A stretch of 64,000 nt of DNA from Chryseobacterium indologenes (GCA_002439165.1 DJTE01000033.1:62001-126000); one strand, 5' to 3'. Shown: positions 52,058-60,535, counted from the stretch's first letter. Program-made: numbers and translations. The notes: generated from the letters alone by a model not told the origin.

Positions 52058-53233
52058 TTATTTTTTGTTAAGCATCAGGATAATTAATGAAAGAACACAG
52101 CTGATTCCGCCAAACAGATACACGGCCTGATAGCTGAATCCGCTGGCAACAAGTCCTGCCACAGGACCGGCAAGTCCGAGGGAAAGATCTACAAAAGCGA
52201 CATAAGCCCCCAAAGCTGTTCCTCTCATCTGGGGTTTTACTTTTTGAATGGCCAGTACGCCCAATGCCGGAAAGACCAGTGAAAATCCTACTCCCGTTAA
52301 TCCGCATCCGATAACAGCACCTGTTTTGGAAGCCGAGGTCCAGATCAGAAGCTGTCCGATAACTTCGATGATCAAAGAAATGAAAGCAATTCTGAAGCCT
52401 CCGTATTTGTCCGGAAAAGAAGCGAAGAAGATCCGGGTGAGAACATAGCAGGCTCCGAAAGTCATGAAAGCAAGAGAAGCATCGCCCCAGTTCTTTTCTG
52501 TAAAGAATAAGGCGATAAAAGAGGCAATACATCCGAATGCCAGGGAAGAAAATGCCAGACTGAGCCCCTGCCCGGAAATAGCTCCGATAACTTTATAGAA
52601 AGGGGGTCTCACATGATCTTTATCCACCGGGATTGAGGGTAACTTCACCGTTGCGATCCAGCTTACAAAAGGCAGCAGGATAATAAGCAGAAATGCGGAA
52701 AAATTCCCATATCCTTTACTGAGCCATATACTCAACGGAGCTCCGATAGCAATCCCTGCATACATGGCAATTCCGTTCCACGTCATTACTTTTCCTGAAC
52801 TGGAAGGACCTGCCAGCCCTATTCCCCAAGTTAAAGCACCGGTAACCAGGAAGCTTTCGCCTACCCCATGAATCATCCTTGCCAGCAACAGAAAAGAAAG
52901 CGCCAAAACCGGATTTTCCTGAAGTGATACAGCCAGTATATAAGCGATTCCGGCAATAACGGCCAGGACCACCCCTGTCATTTTACTGTTCTTAGCTCCT
53001 TTCGTATCGGTGATTTTACCGGAATAAGCCCGCGTTAAAAGAGTTGACAATGACTGCAGCCCGATAACGAGACCTACCACAATACTGTCAAAGCCCAGGT
53101 TCTTCTGAACAAACTCCGGCAGCACTCCCAGCACTGTTCCAATGGTAAGATAAACCCCGAACACTGATATGATGATGGGTGCGACAGCCTGATAAAAACT
53201 GAGGGTCTGTCCTTTTTCTAATGTTGTACTCAT
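52058..53233 (-). CDS. MFS transporter
   Basis: A 391-residue major facilitator with twelve predicted helices. The loop 2-3 motif is present as AYSGKITDTKGAKNSKMTGV (motif A, G-x-x-x-D-x-x-G). The arabinose-efflux/YhhS-like subgroup is suggested by the start AVAPIIISVFGVYLTIGTVL. The linked SIP gene 7 bases downstream suggests siderophore or iron-chelate traffic. The promoter region holds an FNR-type box centred about 66 bases upstream of the start. Confidence 0.85.
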   Translation of the reverse strand: MSTTLEKGQTLSFYQAVAPIIISVFGVYLTIGTVLGVLPEFVQKNLGFDSIVVGLVIGLQSLSTLLTRAYSGKITDTKGAKNSKMTGVVLAVIAGIAYILAVSLQENPVLALSFLLLARMIHGVGESFLVTGALTWGIGLAGPSSSGKVMTWNGIAMYAGIAIGAPLSIWLSKGYGNFSAFLLIILLPFVSWIATVKLPSIPVDKDHVRPPFYKVIGAISGQGLSLAFSSLAFGCIASFIALFFTEKNWGDASLAFMTFGACYVLTRIFFASFPDKYGGFRIAFISLIIEVIGQLLIWTSASKTGAVIGCGLTGVGFSLVFPALGVLAIQKVKPQMRGTALGAYVAFVDLSLGLAGPVAGLVASGFSYQAVYLFGGISCVLSLIILMLNKK

Positions 53234-53262
53234 AAATGTGTGTGTGTAAAAATATTCGGATG

Positions 53263-53306
53263 CAAATGTCCTGTACGCGGCAATGCAAAACTTTGATTTA
53301 AGTCAA
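53263..53306 (-). promoter_or_regulatory. FNR/Crp-type box and promoter of the MFS-SIP operon
   Basis: On the minus strand TTGACTTAAATCAA (53293-53306) is a near-perfect TTGA(C/T)-N4-ATCAA box. Exactly 29 bases after its centre comes GACATTTG, a one-mismatch -7 element, which places the box centre near -41.5, the position used by class II Crp/Fnr activators. An almost identical arrangement precedes the antiporter gene. Confidence 0.65.
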
Positions 53307-53318
53307 AAAAGGAAAAAA

Positions 53319-54932
53319 TCATTTTTTGGAAGAGGGGTTGCCGGTGTTCACGGCTTCCATTTCATGACGGATGGTGGCTGTCCAGAAATCCAGTTCCCAT
53401 TCTTTTTTGCGGATCACATCAAGAGAAAATTCACCGGAGTGATAACTTTTGATAAGCTCTTTTCTCTGATGTCCGGCAAGCTGAAGTTCCAGATCATAAT
53501 ACACTTTTTTCAGGAAAGCCTGATCTCCGGAAGAGGCAGATTCTTTTTCACTGTTAAAGATTTCACTTTCTTCTTTTTCCAGTTTTTCTGTCATTTTTTT
53601 TACGGCATAGTCTGAAGCGGTGCTTTCGCTTTTAAAATTTTTCAGAAATGATATTGATTTTTCAAGAAGCTTTCTGTTCAGGATTTCTTCATTCTGTATG
53701 TTCTGTGCTGCCGGTTTTATCATCCTGATGAGCTTCGGGAGGGTAAGCCCTTGTATCAGAAGCGTAAAAAGAATCACAACAAAAGTGATGAAAAGCAGAG
53801 TGCTTCTCTGTCCGATGCTGATATTATGATGGAGAGGCAGGGCCAATGCGGCTGCCAGTGAAACGACTCCCCTCATTCCCGACCATGATAGAATAAGGTA
53901 TTCTTTTTTGGTCTGGTTCATAAAAAGGGTCCGGTTTTCCGGATTCTTATCGGAAAAAACAGGAAATACAGCCAAAACAAAGAGCCTGATAACAACCAGA
54001 ATAATGAATATCAGAAATCCGTACACGATGAGAACCGGCAGCCCGGAAACCGGAATATCTGCTATAATCCCGGGCAGCTGCATTCCCAGAATAAGAAATA
54101 CCAGCCCGTTCAGTACAAAAATGATCACCTCCCAGAAATTTCCCATCTGTATTCTGCTGTCTGCACTAAAGATGAAAAATGAATTCCAGGAAAGGAACAT
54201 TCCGAGGGTGACCACAGCCAGTACCCCGGAGCAGTGTAAATGTTCCGCCAGGCTGTACACGGCAAAAGGCAGAAGCAGAACGGCAAATGTTTCGGCATTG
54301 CTGTGACCGTTAAAATATCTGTGAAGTTTCAGAAAGAGAAAACCAGGCAGCAGCCCGGCTATAATCCCGCCCAGGCTGGCTGTTATAAACTGAGTTCCTG
54401 CATCCCGGAAAGAAAAAACGCCACTGGTAATCGCGACAACAGCACATTTATAGGCAATGAGTGCCGAAGCATCATTCAGCAGGCTTTCTCCTTCAAGGAT
54501 GGTGACCAGCTTTTGAGGAATCGGAAGATTTTTGGTAATGCTGGTAGCGGCAACTGCATCGGGAGGAGAAACAACAGCACCAAGAATAAATGCGAGCGGC
54601 CAACTAAACCCCGGAATCATGCTGTGAACAGCAAAAGCAATTATGGTCGTGGTAAGAAATACCAGCCCCACAGCCAGAACAGATATTTTTGAAAATTCTT
54701 TTTTAAAATCCGGAACAGAAGTATTCCAGGCAGCGTCAAACAGAATTGGAGGCAATACCACATAAAAGATCATTTCCGGACTCATTTCAATGGAGGGAAC
54801 TAATCCTGTAAGACTAAGTATAAGTCCTGCCGATACAAGAAGGACAGGAAGAGCCAGTTTAATTCTGTCTTTTACCGAAATAATAACGATTAAAATAACG
54901 GATATCCATATGATTTTTTCAAGTTCTGCCAT
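53319..54932 (-). CDS. Na+/H+ antiporter, CPA1 (NhaP-like) family
   Basis: A 537-residue cation/proton antiporter with about twelve membrane helices in residues 1-400. Family motifs are FYVVLPPILFDAAWNTS, FILGAVVSPPDAVAATSI with the conserved Asp pair environment, and LEGESLLNDASALIAYKCAV with the ND motif of electroneutral CPA1 exchangers. The arginine-containing SWSGMRGVVSLAAALALP is also typical. A soluble tail of about 130 residues follows. It exports Na+ (or K+) in exchange for protons. The FNR-type box upstream suggests co-regulation with the MFS-SIP operon. Confidence 0.92.
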   Translation of the reverse strand: MAELEKIIWISVILIVIISVKDRIKLALPVLLVSAGLILSLTGLVPSIEMSPEMIFYVVLPPILFDAAWNTSVPDFKKEFSKISVLAVGLVFLTTTIIAFAVHSMIPGFSWPLAFILGAVVSPPDAVAATSITKNLPIPQKLVTILEGESLLNDASALIAYKCAVVAITSGVFSFRDAGTQFITASLGGIIAGLLPGFLFLKLHRYFNGHSNAETFAVLLLPFAVYSLAEHLHCSGVLAVVTLGMFLSWNSFFIFSADSRIQMGNFWEVIIFVLNGLVFLILGMQLPGIIADIPVSGLPVLIVYGFLIFIILVVIRLFVLAVFPVFSDKNPENRTLFMNQTKKEYLILSWSGMRGVVSLAAALALPLHHNISIGQRSTLLFITFVVILFTLLIQGLTLPKLIRMIKPAAQNIQNEEILNRKLLEKSISFLKNFKSESTASDYAVKKMTEKLEKEESEIFNSEKESASSGDQAFLKKVYYDLELQLAGHQRKELIKSYHSGEFSLDVIRKKEWELDFWTATIRHEMEAVNTGNPSSKK

Positions 54933-54950
54933 AGCTTATTTTTTAAGCCG

Positions 54951-54994
54951 CGAAAATAGGCAGAAGGCATTTCCGGAACTTTGATGTAAGTCAA
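54951..54994 (-). promoter_or_regulatory. FNR/Crp-type box and promoter of the antiporter gene
   Basis: On the minus strand TTGACTTACATCAA (54981-54994), then 29 bases from its centre TATTTTCG, a one-mismatch -7 element. Including flanks, 24 of 25 bases agree with the box at 53293-53306, and the spacing is identical. Confidence 0.65.
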
Positions 54995-55012
54995 AAAAGG
55001 ACGATTCGGCTA

Positions 55013-55621
55013 TCAGTCGAAATCAAGAAAGCCGTCAGCAAGCTGCTTCCACTGGATTTTGGAAATACCCATTATTCCTCCGGCAGCCACCATGAGATTT
55101 CTGACTACATCAATGAAACCGGCTTTAAAATTAGGAGTTTCGTTTCTTCCGTACACCGCGGCTTTTAAGTAACCGGGAGTTCTGGATATCATAAATGTAG
55201 AGGTAGCTTCGTTGCTGTAAAAATGAGCAATGTGACCGTTATTTGTTATTTGGGGATCTCTGGAAGGTCTGCAGGTCATCTGTATGCTTTCCGAAGTATT
55301 GTCCTGATAATAGCAGATGTCTGTAACTTCTACCCAGTCATATCCCCTGGCTTCACTTTCTCCAGGTCCCGGAATATCAATCCTCATATAATCTCCTTTC
55401 CGGGGATCGCGGCCGGCTTCTTTTCCTGATGAGTCATAAAGCCTAAAATCAGCAAAGCCTTTGCCGCAGTAGCTTTTCCATTTGTTGACTGAGAAAAATC
55501 TTTTTTTCAGTATTTCAAACTTTAACGGAAGAAGGGCTTCTTCATATTGCTTCCGGCTTTCTGTATCATGAAATCCACCTGAATGCTGCTGTGGGACTCC
55601 TTTAATCAATTTTGGCTTCAT
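55013..55621 (-). CDS. Hypothetical protein, 202 residues
   Basis: No family was recognised. There is no signal peptide or membrane helix apart from a mildly hydrophobic stretch near the C-terminus (FIDVVRNLMVAAGGIMGISK). The middle is rich in beta-prone and charged residues with KGDYMRIDIPGPGESEARGY, DWVEVTDICYYQ and TCRPSRDPQITNNGHIAHFY. The R-I-D-I-P-G-P pattern with following W-V-x-V suggests a small-barrel fold that binds a ligand. It stands alone upstream of the antiporter gene, on the same strand, with a separate promoter region between. Confidence 0.6.
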   Translation of the reverse strand: MKPKLIKGVPQQHSGGFHDTESRKQYEEALLPLKFEILKKRFFSVNKWKSYCGKGFADFRLYDSSGKEAGRDPRKGDYMRIDIPGPGESEARGYDWVEVTDICYYQDNTSESIQMTCRPSRDPQITNNGHIAHFYSNEATSTFMISRTPGYLKAAVYGRNETPNFKAGFIDVVRNLMVAAGGIMGISKIQWKQLADGFLDFD

Positions 55622-55920
55622 ATTACTGTGGTTTGACAGAATAAATTAACGAAAAAAAAATACCGTTCTTTTATGAGCATAGTCACAAATGATTGATTTT
55701 CTTTCCGGCTATATCATCTTAAATCCTGCATATAAAAAGAAAGTCTGTAAAACAGATCAGTTTGCTTCACTTCATCCTTTATCTCCCGGCAATTTCTTAT
55801 CAGAAATCTGTAATCATCATCTGTACATTACAAATAAATAATTGATAACAGAAATTACTTATTGAATCATTATTTTTATCTGGAATGAATATTTTTTAAA
55901 ATTTTATATTGAAACAATGT
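55622..55920. other. Intergenic region upstream of the small-RNA candidate
   Basis: About 300 AT-rich bases with no open frame; it contains the upstream region of the 202-residue protein gene. No repeat block was recognised. Confidence 0.35.
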
Positions 55921-55950
55921 TTTGCATAATGTAATTTTTACTTATATTTG
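55921..55950 (+). promoter_or_regulatory. Strong promoter without a downstream coding frame
   Basis: TTTG (55921-55924), 18 bases, TATATTTG (55943-55950): the best two-element Bacteroidota promoter in the window. Confidence 0.65.
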
Positions 55951-55956
55951 TGGATC

Positions 55957-56020
55957 GAAATAATTTTTTTTCATCATTTGTGTTTTTTTAAGGTCTCCCT
56001 TTTACGGGGACCTTTTTTAT
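55957..56020 (+). ncRNA. Candidate small RNA
   Basis: Starts about 7 bases after the -7 element above and ends in the terminator AAGGTC-T-CCC, 6-base loop, GGG-GACCTT (55990-56014) followed by TTTTAT. The predicted transcript is about 60 nt, A/U-rich in its first half, with no ORF. The next gene starts 220 bases later and has its own promoter-like element. It could also be an attenuator relic. Confidence 0.45.
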
Positions 56021-56235
56021 TTCTTTAAATGTAATTGTTTATCTTACCATTAAATGAAAACAGGCTCTCAGGGTTATATAACGATGATTTTTACCTGGAA
56101 TCATGTTTTTAATCTCAATTTTGTATCCCGTTTAGGTGAAAATACGCAGTTAAATATTTGGTATTTTTCACGGTAGTATATCTCTCTTTAAAGTGACAAC
56201 TTTGTAATGTTAAATAACCACAAAAACTTTACATC

Positions 56236-56580
56236 ATGTCAAAATTTAAAATCAACATCGTTGCCGGCCCTCTCTGGAGCAACGATGAGGCACAAAAATT
56301 AGGAGGCCGTATTGCTGCGGCTCATTTAGGAAAATTTACCGGACAATGGAGCACCGTTGTCGAAGAGGCCATGAGTGTTATTGAAGTTGAATATGATACG
56401 GAAGCATCCGGAAGCACGGAGTATAAACTGAATGTTCTTGCCGGGCCTATCTGGAGCAATGAAGATGCTAAAGAGGTATGTCCTGCGATATGTGCTTCTT
56501 ACGGGGGAACCTGGACCGGGGCCTGGAGTACGGTTGTAGAAGGTAAAATGAGTGTTTGCGAATGCTTGTTTAAGTTCTGA
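56236..56580 (+). CDS. Mannan-binding lectin (MVL family)
   Basis: A 114-residue protein built of two homologous halves, residues 5-57 and 62-113. Each has AGP(L/I)WSN(D/E)(E/D)A near the start and TG(Q/A)WSTVVE.(A/K)MSV near the end. This is the architecture of the oligomannose-binding lectin MVL of Microcystis viridis, whose halves are remembered as strikingly similar. The second half has two cysteine pairs (VCPAIC and SVCECLF) absent from the first, perhaps a disulfide or metal site. No signal peptide, so secretion would need another route. CAACTTTG (56197-56204) is a near match to a -7 element. It is a single gene. Confidence 0.88.
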   Translation: MSKFKINIVAGPLWSNDEAQKLGGRIAAAHLGKFTGQWSTVVEEAMSVIEVEYDTEASGSTEYKLNVLAGPIWSNEDAKEVCPAICASYGGTWTGAWSTVVEGKMSVCECLFKF

Positions 56581-56654
56581 AAAATTAATAATTAACCTGA
56601 TTGCAGGTCAATGAATTTGGTATCTCCGGAAATCTCCGGAGATTTTTTAATATT

Positions 56655-57437
56655 TTACTTCATATTCTTAATAAAATCTGAAGGCCGGAACTGCATGACC
56701 GCCTGAAAACTTCTTGTAAAGGCCTGAACGCTTTTATAGCCTGTTTCATAAGCAATCTCGGAAATGGTAAGATTTCCTGAGCTCAGCAGTTCCATACTTT
56801 TGATGATCCGGAGAATTTGCTGGTATCTGTTCAGGGTAATACCCGTTTCTTTTTTGAAGATGCGTTCCAGGGTACGCAGGGAAAGCATGGAAATCTCACT
56901 CAGTTCTTCAATTCTTATATCTTCTCTGTAATGGCTGTGAAGATAGCTGATGGCTTTTGTGAGACGCTTATCTTCCGGAAGGCTGATATGAAGTCTGATG
57001 GCATGCTCTACAAAATATGGAAGTTCATTGAAAAGCGCTTTCAGGAAAATCTGTTCGTGAGGATCTTCGGATTGATTTTTTGACCATTTTTCAGCGTATC
57101 TGATCATCTCTTTCAGTGCCGGAGGAACAGAGAACACACTGATTTCCTGATCGAACCCTCTTCCCTGTTCCGCATCCGCAAACATAATCATCAGTTTGAT
57201 TTTTTCAGAGTGCGAATTGGTCTTGTGAATGGCTCCGGGAGGAATCCAGACAGCATGATTCTGAGGAAGTAAGTAGATTTTCCCTTCTATTGTAATATAC
57301 TGGAACCCACTTTCTACGTATACGAGCTGGCCTTTCCGGTGAGAATGAAGGATATCATCATGTTTCCAGTCTTCTTCAAACCATACAAAATAAGGTTTTT
57401 TCAATTCATCAATATCTATACTGTCGTGAGGGTTCAT
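56655..57437 (-). CDS. AraC-family regulator with cupin domain (NimR-like)
   Basis: A 260-residue regulator. Residues 20-100 form a cupin (DDILHSHRKGQLVYVESGFQ; YLLPQNHAVWIPPGAIHKTN), and the C-terminal 100 residues form the AraC double HTH (IEELSEISMLSLRTLERIFK; ISEIAYETGYKSVQAFTRSF). The layout and the divergent MFS gene recall E. coli NimR, which represses nimT. The ligand is unknown. The promoter TAATTTTG lies on the minus strand at 57461-57468. Confidence 0.88.
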   Translation of the reverse strand: MNPHDSIDIDELKKPYFVWFEEDWKHDDILHSHRKGQLVYVESGFQYITIEGKIYLLPQNHAVWIPPGAIHKTNSHSEKIKLMIMFADAEQGRGFDQEISVFSVPPALKEMIRYAEKWSKNQSEDPHEQIFLKALFNELPYFVEHAIRLHISLPEDKRLTKAISYLHSHYREDIRIEELSEISMLSLRTLERIFKKETGITLNRYQQILRIIKSMELLSSGNLTISEIAYETGYKSVQAFTRSFQAVMQFRPSDFIKNMK

Positions 57438-57455
57438 GTCGTTTTATGTTAAAAC

Positions 57456-57492
57456 TTTGGCAAAATTAAACAAAAATACTAAAGTAAATTTG
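57456..57492. promoter_or_regulatory. Overlapping divergent promoters
   Basis: Plus strand: TTTG (57456-57459) and TAAATTTG (57485-57492), 18 bases before the MFS start. Minus strand: TAATTTTG (57461-57468) for the AraC gene. The two promoters interleave in a 72-base gap, so binding of the regulator here would affect both genes. Confidence 0.55.
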
Positions 57493-57509
57493 CAGTAAAT
57501 ATTTCCATC

Positions 57510-58712
57510 ATGAATAACGAAACAGGAAAAAACGCTTCCTATGCTCTTCTGATCATCAATATACTTGTTGTAATTCTTATTTCCGGTAACCTCAGGTCTC
57601 CTATCATTTCTGTTGCTCCTGTACTCGGTGATATAAAAGCTGCTATGAAGCTGGATAGCTTTCAGGTCAGTCTTCTTACTTCTATTCCGTTGTTTATGTT
57701 TGCCACCTGTTCTGTATTGGTAAGCCGTTTTTCCCATCAGTTCAGTATCAGCCGTTTTTTACTGTATTCTTTAATTATTCTGAGTTTCGGGCTGTTTCTC
57801 CGCATTACAGGATCGGTGTGGATGTTATTTCTGGGCTCTGTATTTATCGGGTTGGGAATCTGTATCGGAAATGTGGTAACCCCGGGATATATTAAAAATA
57901 ATTTCCCTAAACAAATCGGTCTGATGACCGGAATTTTTGCGGTGGCAATGAATCTTACGGCTGCGCTGGCTTCCGGGTTCAGTGTAAAAATCGGGGAATG
58001 GACAGGATTCGGATGGCGCGGTTCTCTGGGCATATGGCTGGTTATTGCCGGACTGGGACTGTTTGTACTGGTCCTGGAACTGATTTTTAACAAAAAAAAT
58101 CCTGATCAGGCAAAAAGCTCTTTAAGCAGTTCGGATTTTAATATGTTCAGATCTGCACAGGCCTGGAATATCAGTATATTCATGGGATTGCAGTCGCTGT
58201 TCTATTATTGTATGGTGGCGTGGCTTCCGTCATTTCTCACGGATTATCATATGCAGGGCGACAGCACGGGCTGGGTGCTTTTTATGATCCAGATCACTAT
58301 GATTCCGGTTACCTTCTGCAGCCCGATCATTGCCCATAAAATGAAGGACCAGAGAATACTGATCGTACTGATCTGTGTTCTGATGATGGCGAGCACGATG
58401 ATGTTTGCGGGATTAAAATCACAATGGATCTATGTGAATGCGGTCATTATAGGTATTTCCAATGGTCTGTCTTTCAGTCTGTCTATCCTGTTTTTTTCCA
58501 CCCGGACAAAGAACAGTGCCAATGCGGTGAAAATATCCGGAATGGCTCAGTCTGTGGGTTATCTGATCGCAGCATTCGGCCCTCCGGTTTTTGGGAAGCT
58601 GCATGACTGGGATCTTTCATGGAAAAGTTCTTTCTATTTTTTAAGTATTGCGGTGGCCCTGATGTTTTATTTTGGAATGAAAGCAGCGAGAAACAGGTAT
58701 GTTGAGGATTAA
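57510..58712 (+). CDS. MFS transporter, CynX/NimT family
   Basis: A 400-residue transporter with twelve predicted helices. The N-terminal NLRSPIISVAPVLGDIKAAM is typical of the CynX/NimT (cyanate/2-nitroimidazole) branch of the major facilitators, where an R-x-x-x-x-x-x-x-P motif ends the first helix. LIINILVVILISGN precedes it. It is transcribed divergently from the AraC-type gene, in the same arrangement as nimR-nimT. The substrate is inferred as a small anion or drug; no direct evidence. Confidence 0.87.
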   Translation: MNNETGKNASYALLIINILVVILISGNLRSPIISVAPVLGDIKAAMKLDSFQVSLLTSIPLFMFATCSVLVSRFSHQFSISRFLLYSLIILSFGLFLRITGSVWMLFLGSVFIGLGICIGNVVTPGYIKNNFPKQIGLMTGIFAVAMNLTAALASGFSVKIGEWTGFGWRGSLGIWLVIAGLGLFVLVLELIFNKKNPDQAKSSLSSSDFNMFRSAQAWNISIFMGLQSLFYYCMVAWLPSFLTDYHMQGDSTGWVLFMIQITMIPVTFCSPIIAHKMKDQRILIVLICVLMMASTMMFAGLKSQWIYVNAVIIGISNGLSFSLSILFFSTRTKNSANAVKISGMAQSVGYLIAAFGPPVFGKLHDWDLSWKSSFYFLSIAVALMFYFGMKAARNRYVED

Positions 58713-58722
58713 AAGAGTTTTC

Positions 58723-59347
58723 CACAGATTTTGCAGATTTTATGGTTTTAAAATCCCGCTGATTTTGCAGATTGAGCAGATTTTTTTGTTGGAATACGCA
58801 AGGTCGCAATAATTATTTTACAGGCTGTATAAAAAAGGCGCAATGATTTTATCTCCGATAAAATTTCACACCGCAAAATCAATAAAAGTTTTTGATTTTT
58901 AAGCTTAAGTATTCTTCTCAACACAGAGTTTGTTTCTTAAAAGAATCTTTGTGTAAAAATCTTTTGACTACGTCGACCTTCGGTTTGTGGTTAAAATAAT
59001 TTTCCGCGGATTTTCTCATATGGTTATGGATTTTTTTGCCCGCTGATTTTGCAGATTGAGCAGATTTTTTTGTTGGGATACGCAAGGCCGCAAGAATTAT
59101 TTTACAGCTGTATAAAAAAGGCGCAATGATTTTATCTCCGATAAAATTTCACACCGCAAGATCTATAAAAATCTTTGATCTTTAAGCTTAAGTATTCTTC
59201 TCAACATAAAGTTTGTTTCTTAAAAGAATCTTTTGTCTAAAAATCTTTTGACTACGTCTAACCTTCGGTTTGTAGTTAAAATAATTTCCCACAGATTTTA
59301 TGGTTTTAAAATCCCGCTGATTTTGCAGATTGAGCAGATTTTTTTTA
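58723..59347. repeat. Tandem array of 284-base intergenic repeats, two and a fraction copies
   Basis: Copy 1 spans about 58723-59005, copy 2 about 59006-59290, and a partial copy 3 runs to about 59347. Anchor blocks: CGCTGATTTTGCAGATTGAG at 58757, 59041 and 59315; GGCGCAATGATTTTATCTCC at 58837 and 59120; TTTGACTACGTC near 58970 and 59250. The core ATTTTATC-TCC-GATAAAAT is a perfect palindrome with a 3-base centre. Copies differ by scattered substitutions and small indels (periods 284 and 274). No open frame is conserved. Confidence 0.85.
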
Positions 59348-59485
59348 GTGGAGAATTGTAATGCTGCAAGGATTTTAATGATTAAGATTAAAGAATTTAA
59401 GCTGAAAAGACAGAATGCTTTGAAATGTTCTGTCAATAAGTATAAAATGATAATGAGGGGTACCGGAACCGGGATAGAGTTATTG

Positions 59486-59790
59486 ATTCTTCCGCAGACC
59501 GGCAGATATTACAACATGGTGTCTGGCCTGCGGAAAGAATACAATATTATAGCATAAAGAATCTGAGACTCTCTATGAACACATTTAAAATGAGTAGTAT
59601 CATGGTTTGATTTAAAATCGGATTAAATTTATTCTTCCGCAGACCGGCATATTACTGATGAAACCACAACCATATTCGTTTTTTGCCAAATCTGCGTGAA
59701 GAATAAAAAATATTAACATAAAAGATCTTTGCTTTTAAATCTTTCTCCCACAGACGAGCAGATTACTGACAAACCACAACCATCAGTGCA
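59486..59790. repeat. Short repeats around CTTCCGCAGACCGGCA
   Basis: ATTCTTCCGCAGACCGGCA occurs at 59486-59504 and 59631-59649, and as a diverged CTTTCTCCCACAGACGAGCA at 59741-59760. Copies 2 and 3 share the tail TTACTGA...AACCACAACCAT. The first copy is matched by an inverted version TCTGGCCTGCGGAAAGAAT at 59521-59539, giving a stem-loop. No gene was recognised from 58713 to 59872. Confidence 0.6.
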
Positions 59791-59872
59791 ATCTGCAGGG
59801 TCTGCGAGAGAAAAATCATATAAAAAAGGATTAGAAGCATTATAAAATACTTGTAATCTATGAAAAACTGGC

Positions 59873-60451
59873 TCATTTTATGTGATCCAGTATTTTTCCT
59901 GTTGCTTTGCTGAAGGTCAGTGTTTGATCCGGACCTCCGTAAAACAGAATCAACGTAATGGTGCTGTCTGTTTCTTTTTCAAAAATAATATCCTTTGAAT
60001 TCCGGATCTTCGCATCTATGTGATGATCCTGTAACTGTGAATCGCTGCATTGCAGGATCTGTTTTTCAAAAGGTCCGTTTTTTTCTGTGATCTGAAGCCA
60101 GGGCGGAACCATCACACTGTATGATACGATCTGTGCACGGTAACTTCCATTCAGATCTCTGTCCATCCATAATCCGGCAGGTGTAGTGGCAAAGACCAGC
60201 GCATAAAATGGCAGTCCCATCGGCAGCATACTCAATATTAAAGCGGTAAACATGGCCGCCAGTAATAATTTTGCCCCTATTTTTTTCCAGAACACAACGA
60301 TTACCGATATGCATCCAAAGAACCATAGCCAGAAAAGAATAATATCTGCATAATATCCTCTCAGACTTACTCTGAAGAAAAAACAGGCAGTAATATCTGC
60401 GGCCAGAAGCAGAGACAGTACCAGATATATTTTTAATAAAATTTTTGCCAT
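59873..60451 (-). CDS. Hypothetical membrane protein
   Basis: A 192-residue protein with three membrane helices in residues 1-95 (ILLKIYLVLSLLLAADITAC; IILFWLWFFGCISVIVVFW; LLLAAMFTALILSMLPMGL) and a soluble domain of about 95 residues from 100 (GLWMDRDLNGSYRAQIVSYS; ILFYGGPDQTLTFS). No named domain is recognised. It lies downstream of the short-ORF array on the same strand, but the terminator-like hairpins between make co-transcription uncertain. Confidence 0.65.
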   Translation of the reverse strand: MAKILLKIYLVLSLLLAADITACFFFRVSLRGYYADIILFWLWFFGCISVIVVFWKKIGAKLLLAAMFTALILSMLPMGLPFYALVFATTPAGLWMDRDLNGSYRAQIVSYSVMVPPWLQITEKNGPFEKQILQCSDSQLQDHHIDAKIRNSKDIIFEKETDSTITLILFYGGPDQTLTFSKATGKILDHIK

Positions 60452-60498
60452 TAGGGTTATTTTGACAGCAGTATGTTAATTGTAATTATCAGGAAGTT

Positions 60499-60535
60499 AA
60501 AGCAGCATTACAGCCTGTGTAGTGCTGCTTTTTTT
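60499..60535 (+). terminator. Hairpin with T-run at the edge of the short-ORF array
   Basis: AAAGCAGCA, 15-base loop, TGCTGCTTT followed by T residues on the plus strand. On the minus strand it overlaps the end of the 17-residue frame at 60508-60561, which suggests it may be a structural part of that unit. Confidence 0.5.

Noticed and set aside
58723..59347. CRISPR array
   Set aside because: The repeated unit is about 284 bases with diverged copies, not short identical repeats with unique spacers, and no cas gene is near.
59330..59557. Open frame of 75 codons on the plus strand
   Set aside because: It runs through the intergenic repeats and lacks coding character; no promoter element precedes it.
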